Shown here piece by piece: positions 1 to 6,767 of a stretch of DNA of 10,535 bases. Under the pieces are notes generated by a model. The model saw only the letters and a list, made by a program, of their open reading frames with translations. It ran no database searches and was not told the origin of the DNA. Numbering within the stretch: position 1 is the first letter of the stretch; each line of letters opens with the position of its first letter. The DNA is from DASXTS01 sp036505275. GTDB taxonomy: Bacteria; Actinomycetota; Actinomycetes; Mycobacteriales; Pseudonocardiaceae. Both the position numbers and the translations under genes were made by a program. The stretch covers positions 1 to 10,535 of the forward strand of contig DASXTS010000105.1 of NCBI GenBank assembly GCA_036505275.1, written 5' to 3'.

Positions 1-317
1 TGCGTGCCGCGGGCCCGGCGCGCCACCTTGCGAATCCGCCCGGCCACCCAGGCCGCGACGGAATCGTGCCACTCGCCGCCGGGCGCGGCCCGCTCGTCAA
101 GGCACAGCGCGACCGCGGCCGCGGCGGCCGCCTCGAGCAGCGCGGTCCGGGGCGGCGGCGCGGCCCGCTCGACCCGCAGCACGACCTGCATGGCGAGCAC
201 GGCGTCCGGGTCCTCGTCCGCCGTGTCGTTGACCGCCGTGGCCGGCAACCCGAGCCACCGCGCGTACCTGGCGGCCAGCGGGTCGAGCACGGCGGCCGCG
301 ACCAACGGCTCAGTCAT
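1..317 (-). CDS. Peptidyl-tRNA hydrolase-like protein (PTH2-type), 3' end cut by window edge
   Basis: Only the first 105 codons lie in the window; the gene continues off the left edge. The ATG at 315-317 lies 9 bases after the serB stop, so the two are probably co-transcribed. The N-terminus has the segment LDPLAARYARWLGLP (residues 11-25), then AMQVVLRVERA (42-52), an alanine-rich helix (about 59-71), and GGEWHDSVAAWVAGRIRKV (80-98). This pattern resembles actinobacterial proteins annotated as peptidyl-tRNA hydrolase of the PTH2 fold, which release amino acids or peptides from stalled peptidyl-tRNA in the cytoplasm. The family call rests on recognition of this pattern, and the C-terminal part of the fold cannot be checked here. 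There is no strong Shine-Dalgarno sequence before the start, which fits translational coupling to serB. An upstream ATG at 328-330 overlaps the serB stop but hits a TGA after six codons, so it was not used. Confidence 0.6.
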   Translation of the reverse strand, partial: MTEPLVAAAVLDPLAARYARWLGLPATAVNDTADEDPDAVLAMQVVLRVERAAPPPRTALLEAAAAAAVALCLDERAAPGGEWHDSVAAWVAGRIRKVARRARGT

Positions 318-326
318 CACCAACAG

Positions 327-1562
327 TCATCTGGGCACCCGCGGCGCGAGGTCACCGGACGCCGCGTCGGCCGCCTCCACCTCGTCGCGGGTCACCCCGA
401 GCACGAACAGCACGGCGTCCAGGTAGGGGTGCGACAGCGCCGCGTCGGCCGCCTCGCGCACCACCGGCTTGGCATTGAACGCGATGCCGAGCCCGGCCGC
501 GGCGAGCATGTCGATGTCGTTGGCGCCGTCCCCTACCGCCACGCACTGGGCCAGCGGCACGTCGAGGTCGATGGCGAACCGGCGCAGCGCGTCCGCCTTG
601 CCGGCGCGGTCGATCACCGGGTCCACCAACCGTCCGGTGATCACGTCGTCCTTGGTCTCCAGCTCGTTGGCGACGTAGAAGTCGAGGTCGAGGACCTCGG
701 CGAGGTGCTCAACGATTCGGTCGAAGCCGCCGGACACCACGCCGCACCGGAAGCCGAGCCGCTTCAGCGTGCGGACTGTGGTCCGCGCGCCGGGCGTGAA
801 CCGCAGCTCGTCGGCGACCTCGTCGAGCGCGCTCGCCGGCAGCCCGGCCAGCAGCGCCACCCGGGTGCGCAGCGATTCCTCGAACTCGATCTCCCCGCGC
901 ATGGCCGCCTCGGTGATCGCCCGCACCTCGGCGCCGTGGCCGCTCTTCTCGGCCAGCATCTCGATCACCTCGCCCTGCACGAGCGTGGAGTCGACGTCGA
1001 AGACGATCAGACGCTTGGCCCTCCTGGTGAGGCCGGCTCGCTCGACGGCGAGGTCGACCCCGGCGAGCACGGACATCTCCGCGAGCGTCGAGCGCAGCAC
1101 GGCGTCCGCCGCCGCGGTGTCATCGGCCACCGAGACCAGCAGCTCGAGGCCGGTCACCGGGTAGTCGGCGACCCTGCGGATCGCGTCGATGTTCACCCCG
1201 ATCGCGGCCAGCGCGCGGGCCACCACGGTGAAGGCCCGCGCGGTGACCGGCTGGCCCAGCACCACGATGACGTGGGTGGAGCCGCGCCTGCCGGCGCCGA
1301 CCGAATGGGCGCCGATCTCCACGTCGACGTGCATGTGCACGCTCGCCATGGCCTGCTCGACGGCCTCCTGCAGGCCCTCCGGGTCCCAGTCGGTGGCCAC
1401 CAGCACGCCCAGCACCAGCCGCCCGCGGATCACCACCTGCTCGACGTCGAGCACGTCCACGCCGTGCCTGGTGAGCGCCGCGAAGAGCACCGAGGTCACG
1501 CCGGGCTTGTCCGGACCGGTGACCGTGATCAGCACGGAGGTCACAGGCTTCACGTGGTGCAC
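327..1562 (-). CDS. serB: Phosphoserine phosphatase SerB with N-terminal ACT domains
   Basis: This 411-residue cytoplasmic enzyme hydrolyses O-phospho-L-serine to serine, the last step of the phosphorylated serine pathway. Residues 7-80 and about 97-175 look like two ACT regulatory domains (the first contains TVTGPDKPGVT), as in mycobacterial SerB2, where they bind amino-acid effectors. The HAD phosphatase domain follows: motif I DVDST with the nucleophile D189 and general acid D191, motif II S277-G-G, motif III K322 in GKAD, and motif IV GDGAND (G344 to D349) for Mg2+. All catalytic residues are present. The start used is a GTG at 1560-1562; nearby in-frame GTG codons (residues 4 and 7) could serve instead, and none has a convincing ribosome site. 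It lies 54 bases downstream of ctaD on the same strand, matching the serB2-ctaD order known from M. tuberculosis. The length is normal for the actinobacterial family. Confidence 0.96.
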   Translation of the reverse strand: MHHVKPVTSVLITVTGPDKPGVTSVLFAALTRHGVDVLDVEQVVIRGRLVLGVLVATDWDPEGLQEAVEQAMASVHMHVDVEIGAHSVGAGRRGSTHVIVVLGQPVTARAFTVVARALAAIGVNIDAIRRVADYPVTGLELLVSVADDTAAADAVLRSTLAEMSVLAGVDLAVERAGLTRRAKRLIVFDVDSTLVQGEVIEMLAEKSGHGAEVRAITEAAMRGEIEFEESLRTRVALLAGLPASALDEVADELRFTPGARTTVRTLKRLGFRCGVVSGGFDRIVEHLAEVLDLDFYVANELETKDDVITGRLVDPVIDRAGKADALRRFAIDLDVPLAQCVAVGDGANDIDMLAAAGLGIAFNAKPVVREAADAALSHPYLDAVLFVLGVTRDEVEAADAASGDLAPRVPR

Positions 1563-1599
1563 GCTATGGGGCCGCGCACCACGACCGGTACCCGCCTGG

Positions 1600-1615
1600 C
1601 CACGCTGAGGCGTGG
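1600..1615 (-). terminator. Small hairpin directly after ctaD (possible weak terminator or attenuator)
   Basis: On the minus strand the sequence CCACGC-CTCA-GCGTGG begins one base after the ctaD TGA (1617-1619). It forms a perfect 6-bp stem with a 4-base loop. No U-rich tract follows, so it is not a classic intrinsic terminator. It may act as a weak terminator, an mRNA stabiliser or a processing signal that tunes serB relative to ctaD. The stem is seen directly; the function is inferred. Confidence 0.35.
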
Positions 1616-1616
1616 A

Positions 1617-3383
1617 TCACCTCTCCCGTGGGTCCTGCATCTGGTCGTCGGGCACCGCGGCGGCCATCAGCCGTTCCGACGGCGCCGGAACGTTGTGGTG
1701 CTCGCCGATGCCGAAGTGCGCCTCCCGGCGCATCCGCTCCGACATGTGCGGGTAGTGCAGCTCGAACGCCGGCCGCTCCGAGCGGATCCGGGGCAGCTCG
1801 TAGAAGTTGTGCCGCGGCGGCGGGCAGGTGGTGGCCCACTCCAGCGAGTTGGCGTAGCCCCACGGGTCGTCCACGGTGACCATCTCGCCGTACCGGTAGC
1901 TCTTGAAGATGTTGTACAGGAACGGCAGCGTGGACAGGCCCAGGACGTAGGCGCCGAGCGTGGAGAACGTGTTCAGGAAGGTGAAGCCGTCCTCCGGTAG
2001 GTAGTCGGCGTAGCGGCGGGGCATGCCCTCGTTGCCCAGCCAGTGCTGGACCAGGAATGTGCCGTGGAACCCGATGAACGTGAGCCAGAAGTGCAGCTTG
2101 CCCAGCGGCTCATCCAGCATCCTGCCGGTGATCTTGGGGAACCAGAAGTAGATGCCCGCGAAGGTGGCGAACGCGATGGTGCCGTACAGCACGTAGTGGA
2201 AATGCGCGACCACGAAGTACGTGTCGCTGACGTGGAAGTCGATGGCCGGGGCGGCGAGCAGGATGCCGGACAGGCCGCCGAACAGGAACGTGACCAGGAA
2301 ACCGAGGCTGAACAGCATCGGCGTCTCGAAGGTGAGCTGGCCGCGCCACATCGTGCCGATCCAGTTGAAGAACTTCACCCCGGTCGGCACCGCGATCAGG
2401 AACGTGGTGAACGCGAAGAACGGCAGCAGCACGGCGCCCGTGGCGAACATGTGGTGCGCCCACACGACGACCGACAGCGCCGCGATCGAAATCGTGGCCC
2501 AGACCAGACCCTTGTAGCCGAACAGCGGCTTGCGGCTGAACACCGGGAAGATCTCGCTCACGATGCCGAAGAACGGCAGCGCCACGATGTACACCTCTGG
2601 GTGGCCGAAGAACCAGAACAGGTGCTGCCAGAGGATCGCGCCGCCGTTGTCCGGGTCGAACACGTGCGACCCGATGTGCCGGTCGGCGAGCAGTCCGAAA
2701 AGCGCCGCGGTCAGGATCGGGAACGCCTCCAAGATCAGGAAGCCCGTGATCAGGATGTTCCAGGTGAAGATCGGCATCCGGTACATGGTCATGCCCGGCG
2801 CCCGCAGACAGACCACCGTGGTGATCATGTTGACCGCGCCGAGGATGGTGCCGAGGCCGGCCAGCGCCAGACCGGTGATCCACAGGTCGCCGCCGGTGCC
2901 CGGGGAGTGGATCGCGTCCGACAGCGGCGCGTAGGCGAACCAGCCGAAGTCGGCGGCGCCGCCCGGCGTGATGAAGCCGGCCATCACGATCGTGCCGCCG
3001 AACAGGAACAGCCAATATGACAGCGCATTGAGCCGCGGGAACGCCACGTCCGGGGAACCGATCTGCAGCGGCAGCACCAGGTTGGCGAACGCGAACAGCA
3101 TCGGCGTCGCGTAGAGCAGCAGCATGATCGTGCCGTGCATGGTGAACAGCTGGTTGTACTGCTCGTTGGACAGGAACTGCAGCCCCGGCCTGGCCAGCTC
3201 GGTGCGCATCAGCATCGCCATGGCGCCGCCGACCATGAAGAACGCCATGGACGTGATCAGGTAGAGGATGCCGATCTGCTTGTGGTCGGTCGTCCGGATC
3301 ATCGCCAGGAAGCGGGAGCCCTTGGCCGCTTCCCGCGCCGGATACGGTCGGGTTGCGATCGGCTTCGGTGCCACGGCCGTCAC
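1617..3383 (-). CDS. ctaD: Cytochrome c oxidase subunit I (aa3-type, CtaD)
   Basis: This is the catalytic membrane subunit of the terminal aa3 oxidase: it reduces O2 to water and pumps protons. It is 588 residues with multiple membrane helices. Metal ligands are all visible: H83 (heme a, in TMHGT), H261 and cross-linked Y265 in GHPEVY plus H310/H311 in AHHMF (CuB), H394 (heme a3) and H396 (heme a) in VVAHFHYV. D-channel residues N101, D112, N119 and E263 and K-channel K337 are also present. The start is set at GTG 3381-3383, giving an N-terminus MTAVAPKPIATRPYP typical of actinobacterial CtaD, with AGGAGG seven bases upstream; the frame stays open 44 codons further up but that stretch looks non-coding. 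The other oxidase and bc1 genes are not in the window, as is usual in actinobacteria, where ctaD stands apart from ctaCF and the ctaE-qcr cluster. Confidence 0.98.
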   Translation of the reverse strand: MTAVAPKPIATRPYPAREAAKGSRFLAMIRTTDHKQIGILYLITSMAFFMVGGAMAMLMRTELARPGLQFLSNEQYNQLFTMHGTIMLLLYATPMLFAFANLVLPLQIGSPDVAFPRLNALSYWLFLFGGTIVMAGFITPGGAADFGWFAYAPLSDAIHSPGTGGDLWITGLALAGLGTILGAVNMITTVVCLRAPGMTMYRMPIFTWNILITGFLILEAFPILTAALFGLLADRHIGSHVFDPDNGGAILWQHLFWFFGHPEVYIVALPFFGIVSEIFPVFSRKPLFGYKGLVWATISIAALSVVVWAHHMFATGAVLLPFFAFTTFLIAVPTGVKFFNWIGTMWRGQLTFETPMLFSLGFLVTFLFGGLSGILLAAPAIDFHVSDTYFVVAHFHYVLYGTIAFATFAGIYFWFPKITGRMLDEPLGKLHFWLTFIGFHGTFLVQHWLGNEGMPRRYADYLPEDGFTFLNTFSTLGAYVLGLSTLPFLYNIFKSYRYGEMVTVDDPWGYANSLEWATTCPPPRHNFYELPRIRSERPAFELHYPHMSERMRREAHFGIGEHHNVPAPSERLMAAAVPDDQMQDPRER

Positions 3384-3390
3384 GGTGGTG

Positions 3391-3396
3391 CCTCCT
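3391..3396 (-). promoter_or_regulatory. Ribosome binding site that fixes the ctaD start
   Basis: Read on the minus strand this is AGGAGG, followed by seven bases and the GTG at 3383. It is a near-perfect Shine-Dalgarno sequence at ideal spacing and decides the start in favour of 3383 over codons further upstream. Confidence 0.85.
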
Positions 3397-3560
3397 GCGT
3401 CGGCGCTGGTCAACGTCGTCCCGACGATCGTAGTCCGCCTGGGGCACGAACGCGCCGCCGGGATGCGAAGCGACCCCCCTGTTCCACTCACAAGAAGCCG
3501 CGGGGCACGAGGCACGGCACGGCCGTAGGGTCCTTGTCATGCCTGGTCAGCGGCCGTCCG

Positions 3561-3568
3561 GGAGGAGG
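3561..3568 (+). promoter_or_regulatory. Ribosome binding site of the isomerase-like gene
   Basis: GGAGGAGG lies 4 bases before GTG 3573-3575 (6 bases counted from the first GGAGGA), a good actinobacterial Shine-Dalgarno. It supports the GTG start. The ATG at 3539 is in a different frame and was not used. Confidence 0.8.
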
Positions 3569-3572
3569 ACAG

Positions 3573-4250
3573 GTGCTGTCGCTGTCGCCGCTGACGGTGC
3601 TGGACGCCGCTCCGCCTGAGCAGGTGACCGCGGCTGCCATGGCCGGCTTCGACGCGGTCGGCATCCGGGTCTGGCCGGCGGCCGACGAGCGGGTGTGGCC
3701 GATGCTCGGTGACACTGCGGTGATGCGGGAGACGTTGGCCCGGTTGGCCGACACCGGCCGGCACGTGCTGGACGTCGAGCTGATCAAGCTGCAGGCGCAG
3801 AGCCGGCCGGATGAGGCGCTGCGGGTGCTGGACGCCGGCGCGCGGCTGGGGGCCCGTTTCGTGCTGGTCCTCGGGTACGACCCGGACGAGGGACGGCTGG
3901 TTGACCGGTTCGCCGAGGTGTGCGAGGCGGCCGCCGAGCGCGGCATCCGCCCCGGCCTGGAGTTCATGATGTACAGCTCGGTCCGGACGGTGGCCGACGC
4001 GGCACGCATCGTCGACCGGGCGGCGCACCCGGCCGGTGCCGTTCTGGTGGACGCGCTGCACCTGCGCCGGTCGGGCGGGTCGCCGGCCGACCTGACCGCG
4101 CTGCCCGCACGTTGGCGGCCCTACCTGCAGCTCTGCGATGCGCCGCTCGACCCGGTCTGGCCGGACGAGGCCACGGCCCGCGACGAGTCGCGCACCCGGC
4201 GGCTGCTGCCGGGGGATGGCGAGCTACCGCTGCGCGAGCTCGTCGAGACG
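3573..4250 (+). pseudogene. Sugar-phosphate isomerase/epimerase-like TIM barrel, C-terminus lost
   Basis: From GTG 3573 the frame encodes about 226 residues of a xylose-isomerase-like TIM barrel (AP endonuclease 2 family). Such cytoplasmic enzymes isomerise, epimerise or dehydrate sugars and related polyols or acids using a divalent metal. Visible family features are the N-terminal strand LSPLTVLDAAP, E69 in DVELI, E130 in GLEFM, D160 and H163 in VLVDALHL, and the QLCDAP strand (186-191). Family members normally continue about 30-50 residues past GDGELPLREL (214-223) into a last strand carrying another metal-ligand glutamate. Here that part is missing: after about 4250 the coding signal jumps to the next gene in another frame. 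The original frame stays open to a TAA at 4863-4865, so a roughly 430-residue product with an unrelated arginine/glycine-rich tail could be made. It is very likely inactive. Substrate is unknown; the neighbouring oxidoreductase suggests a shared catabolic role. Confidence 0.72.
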
Positions 4251-4251
4251 G

Positions 4252-5757
4252 ATGCCGCGGGAGCTGGACATCGCCGAGATCGAGCAGATCGTCCGGTCGT
4301 TCGCCGCGGCGGCGGCGCGGTGTGCCGCGGCCGGCGTGGACGTGGTCGAGCTGCACGCCGCACACGGCTACCTGATCCACCAGTTCCTCTCCCCCAGGAC
4401 GAACCTGCGCAGCGACCGGTACGCCGATCCGGTGCTGTTCGTCAACGAGGTGCTGCTCGCGGTTCGGGAGGCGGTGCCGGACACGACGGTGTTCATCCGG
4501 CTGTCCGCCTTCGAGGGCGTCGAGGACGGTCTGGACGCCGACGACACCCTCGCGCTGGCGCACCAGATGCGGCTGGACCTGGTGGACGCCATCGACATCT
4601 CGGCCGGCAGCTACGAGGCCGGCGAGTGGATCGTGCAGCCCGGAGAGGTCCGTCGCGGCGTGCTCGCCCCGTTCGCGGCCCGCTACCGCACGTTCGGCAG
4701 GCCGGTCTGCGTGGCCGGGCGGATCTCCACCGGCGATGCGGCCGAGGCGATCCTGGGGGCCGGCGACGCGGATCTGGTGGCCGTCGGCCGCGCGCTGCAC
4801 GCGGACCCGGACTGGCCGCGGAAGGTGCTGGCCGGCCAGGCGCCGCGGCCGTGCATCGCGTGTAACCAGGGCTGCATCGACTCGGTGCACACCCAGCAGC
4901 CGATCTGGTGCGTGGCCAACCCGAGGACCTCGCACGAGTGGCTGCCGGCGCCGCCGCCGGTGCGCCCGCGGCGGGTGCTGGTGGTGGGTGCGGGCGTCGC
5001 CGGCCTGGAGGCGGCCCGCAGCGCGGCGGAACGCGGCCACCGGGTGACCGTGGTGGAGGCGGCTGCGCAGGTCGGCGGCCAGTACCGGATCGCGGCGCAG
5101 CTGCCCAGCCGGGCCGAGTTCGGCCGGCTGCTGGACTGGTACCGCGCCGAGCTGCGGCGGCTCGAGGTCGACCTGCGGCTGTCCACCCGCGGGGATGCGG
5201 AACTGGTGGCCAGCCTCGCCCCGGACGCCGTGGTGATCGCCACCGGCGGCGTCGGCGCGGTGCCCCGCATCCCCGGCATCGACTGCCAGCGGGTGGCGGA
5301 CCTGCGCACCTGGCTGCTCGGCCCGGCGAGCGTGCCCGACGCAGCGACGGTGACGGTCTGGGGGGCCGACCGGGTCGGCGTGGCGGCCGCGGACGCGATC
5401 GCGGTGGATGGTGCCCGGCTGCAGCTGATCGGGGCGCAGGCCGAGCTCGCACCGGAGGCCGGGTTCCGGGAGAAGATCCTGGCCGTCCCGCGGCTGCGGT
5501 CGAATCCCCTGGTACGGATCGAGCTGCAGACCACCCTGGAGGCGGTCGAGCCGGACCGGCTGCTGATCGGGCGGGGCGGGGTCCGCGAGTGGATCGCGGT
5601 GGCCGGCCCGGTGCTGGTCTCGCAGGGCACCGTGCCGGCCCCGGCCGAGCTGGGGGCCGGCGACCGGCCGACGTTCGTGGTTGGCGAGGCCGGCTTCGGC
5701 GTGTCCGCGGACGATGCGATCCGCCAGGGTGCGGCGGCCGGGATGGCGATCGGCTGA
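4252..5757 (+). CDS. FadH/Old-Yellow-Enzyme-type FMN/Fe-S/FAD oxidoreductase, N-terminally truncated
   Basis: The frame encodes 501 residues matching the 2,4-dienoyl-CoA reductase/NADH:flavin oxidoreductase family, usually about 650-680 residues. Present: the second half of the FMN TIM barrel with HAAHGYLIHQFLSP (35-48; Y40 aligns with the FadH active-site Tyr166), RLSAFEG (83-89), GRIST (156-160) and VAVGRAL (176-182); a [4Fe-4S] set C201, C204, C208, C220; and an FAD/NAD(P) domain with GAGVAG (246-251). Comparing Y40 with FadH Tyr166, and the cysteines with FadH 334-353, indicates about 126-133 residues missing at the N-terminus, including the first barrel strands and part of the FMN site. 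ATG 4252 (or in-frame ATG 4216) has no good ribosome site. The gene abuts the broken isomerase-like gene in a different frame, so a deletion probably removed its beginning. The rest is intact, without stops. It is probably a non-functional remnant, though a shortened product cannot be excluded. Confidence 0.8.
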   Translation: MPRELDIAEIEQIVRSFAAAAARCAAAGVDVVELHAAHGYLIHQFLSPRTNLRSDRYADPVLFVNEVLLAVREAVPDTTVFIRLSAFEGVEDGLDADDTLALAHQMRLDLVDAIDISAGSYEAGEWIVQPGEVRRGVLAPFAARYRTFGRPVCVAGRISTGDAAEAILGAGDADLVAVGRALHADPDWPRKVLAGQAPRPCIACNQGCIDSVHTQQPIWCVANPRTSHEWLPAPPPVRPRRVLVVGAGVAGLEAARSAAERGHRVTVVEAAAQVGGQYRIAAQLPSRAEFGRLLDWYRAELRRLEVDLRLSTRGDAELVASLAPDAVVIATGGVGAVPRIPGIDCQRVADLRTWLLGPASVPDAATVTVWGADRVGVAAADAIAVDGARLQLIGAQAELAPEAGFREKILAVPRLRSNPLVRIELQTTLEAVEPDRLLIGRGGVREWIAVAGPVLVSQGTVPAPAELGAGDRPTFVVGEAGFGVSADDAIRQGAAAGMAIG

Positions 5758-5788
5758 GCTGCCAGCCGCCGGGGTCCCGCCTCAGCCG
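5751..5788. terminator. Inverted repeat at the convergent gene ends (possible bidirectional terminator)
   Basis: CGGCTGAG (5751-5758) and CTCAGCCG (5781-5788) are perfect 8-bp complements with a 22-base G/C-rich loop. Each arm contains a stop codon: TGA 5755-5757 of the plus-strand oxidoreductase and, on the minus strand, TGA 5784-5782 of the lipoprotein gene. Only 24 bases separate the two genes. No U tract is seen on either side. The repeat is visible; a role as a shared terminator for converging transcription is inferred. Confidence 0.4.
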
Positions 5789-6729
5789 GCGACGTGCACG
5801 AGTTTGGTGTCCTCGAAGGGCGCGCGGCACGCGTCGCCGCAGGCGTTGTCTTCGGTGATGCGCACGGTGTAGTCGCCGGGGTCCAGCGTGAGGCTGAACG
5901 TGAACGAGTCGAACTCTGTGCTCCCGGCCATGGTGTACCCGGATTGGACCACGACGCCGTCGCGTAGCACCTGCCACGGCACGTTCGCCTCGAACGAGGT
6001 GGCCTCGCCGCTGACCGTGAAGGTGCGGCCGACCCGAGCGCCGTTTGCGGGGTTGTCGATCTGGACCAGCGAGCGGGTGCGGTACTGGTCGGCCCGCTGC
6101 ACCGGCTGCGCGGTCGAGACGTGGCCCCACAGCTCGGGCACGGTGGCGCCGTCGATCAGGATGCGCACCGGGTCGGGGGACTGCAGCGCGCCTTGAACGG
6201 TGTAGACGAGCTGCTGCACGGTCAGCTCGGCGAGCTCGGCGCCGACCTGCGCGGACCGCGCCTCGCCGGACAGGTCGACGGTGATCACGCCGCCGGCGTG
6301 CTGCACGGCCGAGCGCAGCGTGGTGCCGGCCGGCCAGTGCGAGCGGTAGTCCGGGTCCAGGCCGGTGGGCTTGGCGAGCAGCTCGCGCACGGCGTCGGAC
6401 CCAGGGTCGGTGGTCGGTACCGCATGGAACTCGCGGTACAGCCGCGGGCCGGCCGCGGTGTCGGCGACGTAGTAGATGGGCAACGCGGAGTTGGGCGCCT
6501 GGGTCGGCGCGGTGCCGGTGCTCAATGGGGCGGTGCTGGTCGCAGTGGCGGCCGAGCTGGTGGCCGATGCCGAGCCGGCGGTGCCGGCTGTCGTGCCGCC
6601 GCCGCATCCGGCGAGCAGCGCGAGGACCGCGACCGCCGCCGTGCCGACGATGGCCCGAGCGGCGGTGCGGGGGCTGGTACGGGCGGCGGCGGTGCTGCTC
6701 GCGGTGCTGCTGGCGATGCTGGCGGTCAT
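5782..6729 (-). CDS. Secreted lipoprotein with GerMN and Gmad2 domains
   Basis: The 315-residue protein starts with an arginine-containing n-region and a hydrophobic stretch (about 27-41) ending in a lipobox LLAGC, so C42 should be lipidated and the protein anchored on the outer face of the membrane. A low-complexity Ala/Ser/Thr/Gly linker runs to about residue 80. A GerMN domain follows (about 82-203: PIYYVAD, RLYREFH, ITVDLSG, LVYTVQG, VRILIDG), then a Gmad2 immunoglobulin-like domain (about 220-313: VQIDNPANGARV, FTVSGEA, FDSFTFSLTLDPGDYTV). C297 and C301 could form a disulfide. GerMN/Gmad2 proteins are named from spore germination but are common cell-envelope lipoproteins in actinobacteria with no settled biochemical role. 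The gene lies 38 bases downstream of the SCP2-domain gene on the same strand and may be co-transcribed. ATG 6729 has no clear ribosome site; no better start is seen before the signal peptide. Confidence 0.88.
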   Translation of the reverse strand: MTASIASSTASSTAAARTSPRTAARAIVGTAAVAVLALLAGCGGGTTAGTAGSASATSSAATATSTAPLSTGTAPTQAPNSALPIYYVADTAAGPRLYREFHAVPTTDPGSDAVRELLAKPTGLDPDYRSHWPAGTTLRSAVQHAGGVITVDLSGEARSAQVGAELAELTVQQLVYTVQGALQSPDPVRILIDGATVPELWGHVSTAQPVQRADQYRTRSLVQIDNPANGARVGRTFTVSGEATSFEANVPWQVLRDGVVVQSGYTMAGSTEFDSFTFSLTLDPGDYTVRITEDNACGDACRAPFEDTKLVHVAG

Positions 6730-6767
6730 GTCTTAGAGACGGCGCAGGATCGCCGAGGTTGCTGCGG

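Larger units (their letters stand above)
3384..3572. promoter_or_regulatory. Divergent intergenic region between ctaD and the isomerase-like gene
   Basis: This 189-base gap separates two divergent genes and must hold both promoters. On the plus strand TAGGGT (3526-3531) resembles an actinobacterial -10 box, about 41 bases before the isomerase start, but no good -35 is seen at the right spacing. On the minus strand TACGAT (3427-3432) is a possible -10 for ctaD, also with no clear -35. A short inverted repeat CGTCG-TCC-CGACG (3414-3426) lies in the likely ctaD leader. None of these is strong evidence alone; no open frame here looks coding. Confidence 0.35.

Noticed and set aside
66..2000. Long plus-strand open frame (about 644 codons) opposite serB and ctaD
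   Set aside because: It is rich in Arg, His, Gly and Val with no domain resemblance and lies antisense to two clearly recognised genes. Such open frames are expected in very GC-rich coding DNA.
3384..3515. N-terminal extension of CtaD by 44 codons
   Set aside because: The extension has no family resemblance, while GTG 3383 has an ideal AGGAGG and gives the usual actinobacterial CtaD N-terminus.
3573..5757. A deliberate isomerase-oxidoreductase fusion enzyme
   Set aside because: The two halves are in different reading frames and each lacks an essential part of its own barrel, which points to a deletion, not a designed fusion.
6655..6729. Tandem repeat in the GCTGCTCGCGGTGCTGCTGGCG-like start of the lipoprotein gene as a true DNA repeat element
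   Set aside because: It encodes a low-complexity Ala/Ser/Thr signal-peptide leader; units are irregular and short, so it reflects codon and composition bias.
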